DNA of 6,197 nucleotides, from assembly GCA_964418645.1 (NCBI GenBank), contig CAYQME010000095.1, forward strand, positions 1 to 6,197. The letters are read 5' to 3'. The notes beneath the pieces are model-generated. The model ran no database searches. It saw only the letters and a program-made list of their open reading frames with translations, and was not told the origin of the DNA. A program made the position numbers and the translations under genes. This stretch comes from JAADHG01 sp964418645. GTDB lineage: Bacteria > Bacteroidota > Bacteroidia > Flavobacteriales > Flavobacteriaceae. Of this stretch, positions 1-6,073 are shown piece by piece. How positions within the stretch are numbered: the stretch's first letter is position 1; the number at the start of each line of letters is the position of its first letter.

Positions 1-830
1 ATTTTAAAACAAAAATTGAAACGTTTTTTAATCGTATAGAATCCTATTTACCATTTTTAAAGGACTATCATTTTATAATAGAAACATCAAATTCATTTCC
101 ACACAGTTCGGGCATCGCATCATCAGCTTCAGGAATGAGTGCATTAGCATTATGTTTGATGAGTATAGAAAGAGTATCAAATCGGGAAATGACTGATGAA
201 TTTTTCAATCAAAAGGCATCCTTTTTAGCACGATTAGGTTCAGGATCTGCAAGTCGAAGTATTGAAGGTGATTTAATTGTTTGGGGAAATCATAAAGACA
301 TTGAAGGAAGTTCGAATTTATTCGGTATAAAATATCCTTATAAAGTTCATGACAATTTTAAAAATTATCAGGATACTATTTTATTGGTTGATAAAGGCGA
401 AAAGCAAGTGAGTAGTACTGTTGGACACAATTTAATGCACGACCATCCATTCGCAAAAGAACGTTTTAAACAAGCTCATAATAACCTTACTAGTTTAATT
501 AACGTATTTAAAGAAGGAGATTTAAAAGCATTTATTGAAATTGTTGAAAGCGAAGCACTAACTCTTCATGCTATGATGATGACAAGTGTGCCATATTTTA
601 TTTTAATGAAACCAAATACACTAGAGGTTATTAATAAAATTTGGAAGTTTAGACAACGAACAACATCAAATGTATGTTTTACTTTAGATGCTGGAGCAAA
701 TGTACATGTATTATATCCAGAAAACGAAGCAGAACAAGTACTTAAATTCATTAAAAATGAATTAGTTGCACATTGCCAAAATGGTCACTATATTTGTGAC
801 AGAATAGGTTTCGGAGCGAAACAAATCTAA
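1..830 (+). CDS. mvaD: Diphosphomevalonate decarboxylase, 5'-truncated by window edge
   Basis: ATP-dependent decarboxylation of mevalonate 5-diphosphate to isopentenyl diphosphate, the last step of the classical mevalonate pathway; cytosolic GHMP-fold enzyme. The reading frame is open from base 3, before the first in-frame ATG at 135, and bases 90-134 encode NSFPHSSGIASSASG, the family's ATP-binding motif (compare NNFPTAAGLASSA), so the ATG at 135 is internal. Bases 240-260 encode GSGSASRS, holding the active-site Ser/Arg (Arg codon 255-257; Ser replaces the usual Cys). FTLDAGANV at 678-704 holds the catalytic Asp (codon 687-689). 275 residues are visible; with a usual length near 330-360, some 60-85 N-terminal residues, including the substrate-binding Lys, lie outside. 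The stop is 2 nt before the next gene, so the two are very likely cotranscribed. A phosphomevalonate-specific decarboxylase is the main alternative, since the same fold and Asp serve both; context favours the classical enzyme. Confidence -1.
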   Translation, partial: FKTKIETFFNRIESYLPFLKDYHFIIETSNSFPHSSGIASSASGMSALALCLMSIERVSNREMTDEFFNQKASFLARLGSGSASRSIEGDLIVWGNHKDIEGSSNLFGIKYPYKVHDNFKNYQDTILLVDKGEKQVSSTVGHNLMHDHPFAKERFKQAHNNLTSLINVFKEGDLKAFIEIVESEALTLHAMMMTSVPYFILMKPNTLEVINKIWKFRQRTTSNVCFTLDAGANVHVLYPENEAEQVLKFIKNELVAHCQNGHYICDRIGFGAKQI

Positions 831-832
831 AT

Positions 833-1762
833 ATGAAAGGACCACTTTTTTATTCAAAAATTTTACTCTTTGGCGAGTATGGAATTATTAAAGATTCTAA
901 AGGCTTGTCAATCCCTTATAATTTTTTCAAAGGAGCTTTAAAGAAAGATAAAAATCCTTCTGAAGAAGCAATTAAATCTAATAAGAAACTTAAAAATTTT
1001 ACTGATTATTTAGAGACAATAGATAAAGATGTAGTTCTTTTCGATTTAGCAAAAATAAAGCAGGATATTGCAGAAGGTATGTATTTTGATTCTTCAATTC
1101 CTCAAGGTTATGGTGTAGGAAGTAGTGGCGCAATAGTAGCTGCTTTTTACGACAAGTATGCGCAAAACAAAATCACTGTGTTAGAGAATTTAACACGAGA
1201 AAAATTGTTAAAACTCAAGACTATATTTTCTGAAATGGAATCTTACTTTCATGGGAAATCGTCTGGTTTAGATCCATTAAACAGTTATTTAAGTCTTCCT
1301 ATTTTAATTAATTCTAAAGATAATATTGAAGCAACAGGAATTCCTTCACAAAAACAAGAAGGCAAAGGAGCTGTATTTTTATTAGATAGTGGTATTATTG
1401 GTGAAACAGCACCAATGGTAAGTATTTTTATGGAAAACATGAAGCAAGAAGGCTTTCGTAAAATGTTGAAAGATCAGTTTATTAAACATACTGATGCCTG
1501 TGTTGAAGATTTCTTGAAAGGCGATATCAAATCCTTATTTAGCAATACAAAACAATTGTCTAAAGTGGTATTGAATCATTTTAAGCCTATGATTCCAAAA
1601 CAGTTTCACGAACTATGGAAAAAAGGTATTGAAACCAACGCATATTATTTAAAGCTTTGTGGCTCTGGTGGTGGTGGTTATATACTTGGTTTTACCGAAG
1701 ATATTAATCGCGCAAAACAATCGCTTACAGGCTATAAATTAGAAGTGGTTTATAATTTTTAA
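833..1762 (+). CDS. GHMP-family kinase, probable mevalonate kinase (divergent)
   Basis: Probably phosphorylates mevalonate with ATP in the same pathway as the upstream decarboxylase. The 309-residue protein has the GHMP layout: an N-terminal strand with LLFGEYGII (residues 11-19), the glycine-rich phosphate-binding loop PQGYGVGSSGA (90-100), FHGKSSGLD (139-147) with the candidate catalytic Asp147 and the upstream Glu134/Glu136, and the C-terminal glycine-rich motif CGSGGGGY (276-283). The ATG follows the mvaD stop by 2 nt with no Shine-Dalgarno, suggesting translational coupling. It is clearly divergent: the family's GLGSSAA loop reads GVGSSGA. From memory of published work on Flavobacterium johnsoniae, mevalonate and phosphomevalonate kinases in this group are only distantly related to known enzymes, and a separate GHMP kinase is encoded elsewhere in such genomes. 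Phosphomevalonate kinase is therefore the alternative. GHMP kinase is near certain; the substrate is inferred from context. Confidence -1.
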   Translation: MKGPLFYSKILLFGEYGIIKDSKGLSIPYNFFKGALKKDKNPSEEAIKSNKKLKNFTDYLETIDKDVVLFDLAKIKQDIAEGMYFDSSIPQGYGVGSSGAIVAAFYDKYAQNKITVLENLTREKLLKLKTIFSEMESYFHGKSSGLDPLNSYLSLPILINSKDNIEATGIPSQKQEGKGAVFLLDSGIIGETAPMVSIFMENMKQEGFRKMLKDQFIKHTDACVEDFLKGDIKSLFSNTKQLSKVVLNHFKPMIPKQFHELWKKGIETNAYYLKLCGSGGGGYILGFTEDINRAKQSLTGYKLEVVYNF

Positions 1763-1770
1763 TTTTATAC

Positions 1771-1824
1771 TGTCATCCTGAACTTTTACACTGAGCGTAG
1801 TCGAAGCGTGATTTAGGATTTCAT
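1771..1824. repeat. Dispersed palindromic repeat between kinase and UbiA genes
   Basis: This spacer element contains TGTCATCCTGAAC at its left end and the core TGAGCG-t-AGTCGAAGC (1792-1807). The arms ATCCTGAA (1775-1782) and TTTAGGAT (1812-1819) pair over 8 bp with one G-T wobble, enclosing a 29-nt loop. The core closely matches a piece of the repeat cluster at 5219-5233 (TGAGCG then AGTCGAA, spaced 1 versus 2 nt), so two copies of one family are visible here. Sequences of this type (TGTCATCCTGAGCGTAGTCGAAG) are scattered widely between genes in flavobacterial genomes. In a transcript it would form a hairpin and could affect mRNA processing or the expression ratio of kinase to prenyltransferase, which is inference. 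Confidence -1.
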
Positions 1825-1837
1825 CAAATTTATTTGA

Positions 1838-2743
1838 ATGCTATCTCGAAAACAAAAACATGTATTACTCAAGTTTTTCAGCATGTTTTCTGTTGTTCGT
1901 GGTTATAATATTTTAATTATTGTTATTGCACAATATTTATCTTCAATTTACATTTTGGCGCATAATAAAACGTTAGGAGAAGTTGTATTCGATCTGAATT
2001 TGTTAATGTTGGTTTTGGCTTCTTCTGCTACAATTGCAGGAGGTTATATTATAAATAACTTTTACGATTCAGAAAAGGATTTAATCAATCGACCTCAAAA
2101 ATCTATGTTAGATAGATTGATAAGCCAGAACACTAAATTGGTATTCTATTTTGTGTTGAATTTTGTGTCTGTTATCATGGCAAGTTACGTGTCGTTTAGA
2201 GCTGTTATTTTCTTTTCGTTGTACATTTTTGGTATTTGGTTTTATTCGCATAAATTGAAAAAACTACCAATCATTGGGAATCTTGCTTCTGCTATACTAA
2301 CCATTACACCATTCTTCGCAGTATTTATTTATTATAAGAATTTTGAAACTGTCATTTTTGTTCATGCTATGTTTTTATTTCTAATTATTGCCATGCGTGA
2401 ACTCACTAAAGATCTTGAAAATATTAAAGGCGATTTAGCACTTAATTATAAAACAGTTCCTTTAGTTTATGGAGAGAAAACATCGAAAACGATGTTAACT
2501 CTTTTGGTAATATTTACATTGATTCCAGCTTATTTGCTCATTTTTAATTTCACTATAGGGAAAATGAATTACTTCTTTTATTTAAGCGTCATTTTACTCT
2601 TTATATTTCTACTATTACTTTGGAAATCTAAAACAAAATCACATTATCTAATGCTACATAATATTCTTAAGTTTATTATTGTTGCTGGTGTGTTTAGTAT
2701 ATTGTTAATTGATGTAGATTTACTTTTAAACAGAATTTTATAA
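1838..2743 (+). CDS. UbiA-family membrane prenyltransferase, geranylgeranylglycerol-phosphate geranylgeranyltransferase-like
   Basis: Integral membrane enzyme that transfers a polyprenyl chain from its diphosphate to an acceptor. Both Mg-diphosphate-binding aspartate motifs are present: NNFYDSEKD (residues 73-81, followed by LINRP) and KDLENIKGD (191-199), each in the expected loop. About 8-9 hydrophobic segments span the 301 residues, near the family's usual size, starting around 22-40 and ending near 280-297. The second motif preceded by RE (187-188) and the overall pattern recall the branch annotated as geranylgeranylglycerol-phosphate geranylgeranyltransferase in Bacteroidota, the homologue of the archaeal ether-lipid enzyme. 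The acceptor cannot be read from sequence; quinone, haem O or other aromatic acceptors remain possible. Its place after mevalonate-pathway genes fits direct use of their product. The ATG at 1838 is chosen over Met16 because it keeps the basic N-terminal tail; neither has a Shine-Dalgarno. The stop TAA shares its last A with the next ATG. Confidence -1.
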   Translation: MLSRKQKHVLLKFFSMFSVVRGYNILIIVIAQYLSSIYILAHNKTLGEVVFDLNLLMLVLASSATIAGGYIINNFYDSEKDLINRPQKSMLDRLISQNTKLVFYFVLNFVSVIMASYVSFRAVIFFSLYIFGIWFYSHKLKKLPIIGNLASAILTITPFFAVFIYYKNFETVIFVHAMFLFLIIAMRELTKDLENIKGDLALNYKTVPLVYGEKTSKTMLTLLVIFTLIPAYLLIFNFTIGKMNYFFYLSVILLFIFLLLLWKSKTKSHYLMLHNILKFIIVAGVFSILLIDVDLLLNRIL

Positions 2744-3693
2744 TGGACAATACTCTCAAAATTGCATTAGCTCAAATTTCTCCTGTTTGGTTAGATAAAA
2801 CAGCAACACTTCATAAAGTAGAACGATCTGTTTTAGAAGCTTCAAAACAAAACTGTGAGCTTATTGTTTTTGGAGAAGGTTTAGTTCCTGGTTATCCGTT
2901 TTGGTTAGCTTTAACTGGAGGAGCAGAATGGGATACTAAAGTGAATAAAGAACTTCATGCACATTATATTCGGAATTCTATTCAAATTGAAGGAGGCGAT
3001 TTAGATCAAATCTGTAAGCTTTCTAAAGAAAATAATATTGCTATATACCTCGGAATTATTGAACGCGCTAAAAATCGTGGAGGACATAGTTTGTACGCTT
3101 CATTAGTTTATATAAATCAAGAAGGCGATGTAAAATCTGTACATCGAAAATTACAACCAACTTATGATGAACGATTAACGTGGTCACCAGGAGATGGAAA
3201 TGGATTACAAGTACATTCTTTAAAAGAATTTACTGTTGGTGGATTAAATTGCTGGGAAAATTGGATGCCATTACCACGAACTGCGTTATATGGTTTAGGC
3301 GAAAACTTGCATATTGCAGTTTGGCCAGGAAGCGATCATAACACCAAAGATATTACGCGTTTTATAGCACGAGAATCACGATCGTTTGTGGTTTCTGTTT
3401 CTTCACTTATGAACAAAAACGATTTCCCTAAAAACACACCACATTTAAATAAAATATTAGAAAAAGCGCCTGATGTATTAGCAAATGGAGGCAGTTGTAT
3501 TGCTGGACCAGATGGCGAATGGATTATGGAACCTGTCTTAAATAAAGAAGGTCTAATTATTGAAACCATAGATTTTAATCGTGTGTTAGAAGAACGCCAA
3601 AATTTTGATCCTGTTGGACATTATTCACGACCAGATGTTACCAAACTAACAGTAAATAGACAGCGTCAATCTACAGTAGATTATAATAGTTAA
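2743..3693 (+). CDS. Nitrilase (carbon-nitrogen hydrolase superfamily, nitrilase branch)
   Basis: Predicted cytosolic thiol enzyme hydrolysing an organic nitrile to the carboxylic acid and ammonia. The full catalytic set is visible: Glu45 in FGEGLVPGYPFW, Lys136 in HRKLQPTYDERLTW with the second conserved Glu143, and Cys170 in GLNCWENWMPL. CWEN after the nucleophile, RKLQPTYDERLTWSPGDG, and a C-terminal DPVGHYSRPDV (about 289-299) point to true nitrilases rather than amidases, carbamoylases or NAD synthetase domains. The 316 residues cover the whole catalytic domain, slightly short of many nitrilases (about 320-360) because the C-terminal tail is small. The ATG overlaps the UbiA stop by one base, so translation is probably coupled and the gene belongs to the same transcript. 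The substrate is unknown; aliphatic, arylaceto- and cyanoalanine nitrilases share these motifs. No nitrile-metabolism partner (nitrile hydratase, amidase, aldoxime dehydratase) lies in the window, and the radical-SAM/GNAT/AIRS genes of the Nit1C cluster are absent. Confidence -1.
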   Translation: MDNTLKIALAQISPVWLDKTATLHKVERSVLEASKQNCELIVFGEGLVPGYPFWLALTGGAEWDTKVNKELHAHYIRNSIQIEGGDLDQICKLSKENNIAIYLGIIERAKNRGGHSLYASLVYINQEGDVKSVHRKLQPTYDERLTWSPGDGNGLQVHSLKEFTVGGLNCWENWMPLPRTALYGLGENLHIAVWPGSDHNTKDITRFIARESRSFVVSVSSLMNKNDFPKNTPHLNKILEKAPDVLANGGSCIAGPDGEWIMEPVLNKEGLIIETIDFNRVLEERQNFDPVGHYSRPDVTKLTVNRQRQSTVDYNS

Positions 3694-3709
3694 TGTGAAC
3701 TATTGTCAT

Positions 3710-3717
3710 TAACTTTG
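3710..3717 (+). promoter_or_regulatory. Candidate Bacteroidota -7 box (TAACTTTG)
   Basis: TAACTTTG fits the TAnnTTTG -7 consensus of the Bacteroidota housekeeping sigma factor and sits 14 nt before the ATG at 3732, in the 38-nt gap after the nitrilase stop. I see no good TTG -33 box at the usual spacing upstream. If active, the pseudouridine synthase homologue could be transcribed separately from the isoprenoid operon with a leader of about 10 nt. This rests on motif match and position only. Confidence -1.
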
Positions 3718-3731
3718 CAAAAATTTATTAA

Positions 3732-4568
3732 ATGGCTAAAAGAGAGCATAAAAGCAAAGGAAAAACTTTAAGAAGTAGTAGCAATAACAACTACAAAAAA
3801 AGTTATGCGAAAGGGAATACTCCTTTTAAAAAGAAAGCACAACCCAAAGTGAAATCAAATCCTGACGAAATTCGATTAAATAAATATATTTCTAATTCTG
3901 GAATTTGCTCTCGACGTGATGCAGATATGCATATTTCTATAGGAAGTGTCACAGTAAACGGAAAAATAATTACCGAAATGGGATATAAGGTAAAGCTTGA
4001 AGATGAGGTGCGTTTTGATGGCTCTCGTATAAATCCAGAAAAGAAAGCCTACGTTTTACTTAATAAACCAAAAGGTTTTGCGACAACAACAAGTGAAGGG
4101 AAAGGGCGTACAGTCATGGATTTGGTAGCAAATGCTACAAATTCAAGAATTAAACCAATTGGTCGTTTAGGGAGAAATTCAACAGGATTGTTGTTATTTA
4201 CTAATGATGATACCATAGTTAAAAAGTTTACTAATTCTAAAAATGGCGTAGCACGTTTATTTCATATAGAATTAGATAAAAACCTAAAATTTGAAGACCT
4301 TAAGAAGATTCAAGAAGGTTTTAAAATTGAAGGTAAAGAAATTGCGGTTGAAGATATAAGCTATATTGACAAAGCACCAAAAAAAGAAATAGGGCTTAAA
4401 ATAAAGAATACAGGAAACTCCATTATTCGTACAATTTTTGAACATCTTAATTATGATATTATACGTTTAGATTGTGTTATGATTGCCGAACTCACCAAAA
4501 AAGATATTCCTCGTGGACACTGGAAAAATTTAACCGAACAGGAAATTAATAATTTGAAGATGCTGTAG
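3732..4568 (+). CDS. RsuA/RluB-family pseudouridine synthase homologue, catalytic residues substituted
   Basis: The family isomerises a uridine in rRNA to pseudouridine. Layout of the 278 residues: a Lys/Ser/Asn-rich, probably disordered tail (1-45), an S4 RNA-binding domain (about 46-95, IRLNKYISNSGICSRRDAD), then the catalytic domain from AYVLLNKPKGF (106-116) to LTKKDIPRGHW (254-264). Motif II should read GRLD; here it is GRLGRNSTGLLLFTND (144-159), with Gly147 (codon GGG, 4170-4172) in place of the catalytic Asp. The KxYxV motif is RLFHIEL (175-181), with Phe177 in place of the conserved Tyr. The rest of the fold looks intact and the frame is undamaged, so this is not an ordinary decaying pseudogene. 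It may be an RNA-binding paralogue without isomerase activity, perhaps acting in ribosome assembly (inference). The ATG lies in an A/T-rich leader without Shine-Dalgarno. The 3' end overlaps the convergent glycosyltransferase gene by 23 nt. Confidence -1.
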   Translation: MAKREHKSKGKTLRSSSNNNYKKSYAKGNTPFKKKAQPKVKSNPDEIRLNKYISNSGICSRRDADMHISIGSVTVNGKIITEMGYKVKLEDEVRFDGSRINPEKKAYVLLNKPKGFATTTSEGKGRTVMDLVANATNSRIKPIGRLGRNSTGLLLFTNDDTIVKKFTNSKNGVARLFHIELDKNLKFEDLKKIQEGFKIEGKEIAVEDISYIDKAPKKEIGLKIKNTGNSIIRTIFEHLNYDIIRLDCVMIAELTKKDIPRGHWKNLTEQEINNLKML

Positions 4569-6069
4569 TAATCATTCTGGATTTTTTAATAAATACTTCC
4601 CAAATAAACACACTATATACCACCAAATATTCTAAACCTATAATCCAGAGGTTTTCAGTTTTATTAGCTTTATCAATATTGATATAAGCCAAATAACTTA
4701 AAATAATTGCAAAACTCCACACCAAAGGAAATTTATATTTCGTGAAAACAGACAAGATTATAAGCGTAGCAATATACCAAGGATGAACAGTTGTTGTGGT
4801 AAATAAGTAAAACGATAACACCAATAACATTGCTGTAATTAACTCTATTGTTGTTTTATTTTTTCTAAAAATCGTTAAGATAAGCACAAAAAGTACAACA
4901 ACAATTGGAATAAAATCACCAATAATAGCTATTTCATTCCAACCTCTAAATCCATAACCAATTTCACGAGCTAGATAATACAAACTGGCATTAAACTCAA
5001 AATTTTGAAACCAAAGCCCAACCGTTACTGTGTAATTAGTTACAAATTTTGGAGAATAAAAAGGAAGAAATAACAGTAACGTTATAATACCAACAATACT
5101 ATAAAAACCAACCAACTTTGTCATTCCTGCGAAAGCAGGAATCCATCCGACATTGCGAGGAGCTTGCGACGTGGCAATCTCATCCTTTGAAACAGATTGC
5201 TTCATCTTTAGCCTGTCTTGAGCGACAGTCGAAAGATTCGCAATGACGTTTTGCTTTTTTGGGTCGTTAAGCCTTGTCGAAGCAAACCACTGATAAAACA
5301 AAGGTAAAAACATAAGTGGTATCAATTTTACAGAAACTGATAATGCCAAAACAACTGCCGCAAATTTCCATTTACCTGAATGCAATAAATACAAACTCCA
5401 TACGAAAAAGAAAATCATGACACCTTCAAAATGTAAGTTTCCCGTAAGTTCAATTATAATGAATGGATTTAAAATATACCAAAAGATATTATAAGCAGGA
5501 AGTTTTAATCTTTCTAATAACTTTTTACCAAAATAGAGTGTTCCAAAATCGGCAGCAATGATGAGTAGTCGCATGACTATTGCAGAACCCAAAATACTTT
5601 TACCAGCAAATAATCCAGCAATAACAAAACAAAGCTGATTAATAGGAGGATAATTAGTAAAATGACCTGCACTTAATGCTCCCATACCATTGTATAATTC
5701 TTGGGCTTGAGCAATGGGAAATTTACCAACAGAAATAAACGATTCTACTGTAAATAAATAAGGATTTATACCTTCAAGAATCATACGTCCATCCCAAATA
5801 AACCGATAAAAATCTTGTGATAAGTTTGGGATTGCTAAAATGAATACAACTCTAAAACCAAAAGCTACCCAAGTCAAGAATTTAATATTATGCTTGGTTA
5901 TTTGAACCAATTTATAAAATAAGAAAAACAAAGCAACATAAAGCATAATGAGCTTTGTGTAATCTGTTCTTACCAAGTCGTAGGCAAAAGAAACATAAAA
6001 TAACGCACTTGATAAAACAAGTAGTAAAGAGATTTTATAAAGCTTAAAAAATGAGTTATTTAATACCAT
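4546..6069 (-). CDS. Multi-pass GT-C-type membrane glycosyltransferase (polyprenol-phosphate-mannose mannosyltransferase-like) with in-frame repeat insert
   Basis: Likely an inner-membrane glycosyltransferase using a lipid-linked sugar to extend an envelope glycan or glycolipid. The 507 residues contain roughly 12-13 hydrophobic segments. SQDFYRFIWDGR (84-95) followed by GINPY (100-104) matches the first extracytoplasmic loop of GT-C enzymes of the GT87/MptB type, with Asp86 the candidate catalytic residue; FTNYPP (137-142) and VHPWYIA (428-434) are further typical loop motifs. Donor and acceptor cannot be assigned. Residues about 262-317, between the segment ending LMFLPLFYQW and the one starting KLVGFYSIVGI, are polar and encoded wholly by dispersed repeats (5120-5285), so this stretch is a foreign insert tolerated in a loop. 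Starting at 6069 leaves only 4 nt after the TATCTTTG promoter-like box; the next Met (42) would cut into the second membrane segment, so 6069 is preferred. It appears monocistronic here and converges with the pseudouridine synthase homologue; I see no terminator hairpin between them. Confidence -1.
   Translation of the reverse strand: MVLNNSFFKLYKISLLLVLSSALFYVSFAYDLVRTDYTKLIMLYVALFFLFYKLVQITKHNIKFLTWVAFGFRVVFILAIPNLSQDFYRFIWDGRMILEGINPYLFTVESFISVGKFPIAQAQELYNGMGALSAGHFTNYPPINQLCFVIAGLFAGKSILGSAIVMRLLIIAADFGTLYFGKKLLERLKLPAYNIFWYILNPFIIIELTGNLHFEGVMIFFFVWSLYLLHSGKWKFAAVVLALSVSVKLIPLMFLPLFYQWFASTRLNDPKKQNVIANLSTVAQDRLKMKQSVSKDEIATSQAPRNVGWIPAFAGMTKLVGFYSIVGIITLLLFLPFYSPKFVTNYTVTVGLWFQNFEFNASLYYLAREIGYGFRGWNEIAIIGDFIPIVVVLFVLILTIFRKNKTTIELITAMLLVLSFYLFTTTTVHPWYIATLIILSVFTKYKFPLVWSFAIILSYLAYINIDKANKTENLWIIGLEYLVVYSVFIWEVFIKKSRMITTASSNY
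5120..5146. repeat. dRS3-like palindromic repeat with GAAA tetraloop, inside CDS
   Basis: Perfect 8-bp arms ATTCCTGC (5123-5130) and GCAGGAAT (5135-5142) enclose GAAA, flanked by GTC and CCAT. On the minus strand it reads through in frame as GWIPAFAGMT (residues 308-317 of the glycosyltransferase), a peptide that recurs in unrelated bacterial proteins wherever this GTCATTCC-type repeat enters a gene. It resembles neisserial dRS3 (ATTCCC-N8-GGGAAT), an analogy of form rather than proven homology. Confidence -1.
5149..5248. repeat. Composite bipartite palindromic repeat inside the glycosyltransferase gene
   Basis: Two halves face each other. The outer arms are CATTGCGA (5151-5158) and TCGCAATG (5238-5245); the inner arms are GCAATCT (5174-5180) and AGATTGC (5194-5200). 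Each half also has its own ATTGC/GCAAT arms (5152-5156 with 5174-5178; 5196-5200 with 5240-5244), and the right half contains a small hairpin CTGTC (5213-5217)/GACAG (5224-5228). The right half shares TGAGCG and AGTCGAA with the spacer repeat at 1771-1824. The minus frame used by the glycosyltransferase stays open throughout. Confidence -1.
5263..5284. repeat. Fragment of a dispersed repeat (GCCTTGTCGAAGC)
   Basis: GCCTTGTCGAAGC at 5271-5283 resembles the common flavobacterial intergenic sequence GAGCTTGTCGAAG and shares GTCGAAGC with the spacer repeat at 1800-1807. It abuts the other two repeats and probably marks the N-terminal-side edge of the inserted block (around residues 262-269 of the glycosyltransferase). 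It is short, so assignment is tentative. Confidence -1.
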
Positions 6070-6073
6070 AAAC

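Noticed and set aside
135..137. ATG at 135 as the start of the decarboxylase
   Set aside because: The frame is open upstream to the window edge and bases 90-134 encode the conserved ATP-binding motif, so the real start is off the left edge.
566..751. Minus-strand 61-codon open frame
   Set aside because: It lies wholly inside the decarboxylase gene, antisense to conserved motif sequence, and shows no recognisable family.
1829..1836. TTTATTTG as a -7 box for the UbiA gene
   Set aside because: It misses the A at the second position, no -33 element is present, and the box touches the start codon, so chance in AT-rich DNA is more likely.
3336..3569. Minus-strand 77-codon open frame
   Set aside because: Antisense shadow within the nitrilase gene with no promoter or recognisable product.
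4569..4610. Terminator after the pseudouridine synthase homologue (T-run at about 4582)
   Set aside because: There is a short T-run but no GC-rich inverted repeat before it.
5120..5285. CRISPR array or complete insertion sequence
   Set aside because: The repeats are of different types without regular spacers, there is no transposase, and the host gene frame is intact.
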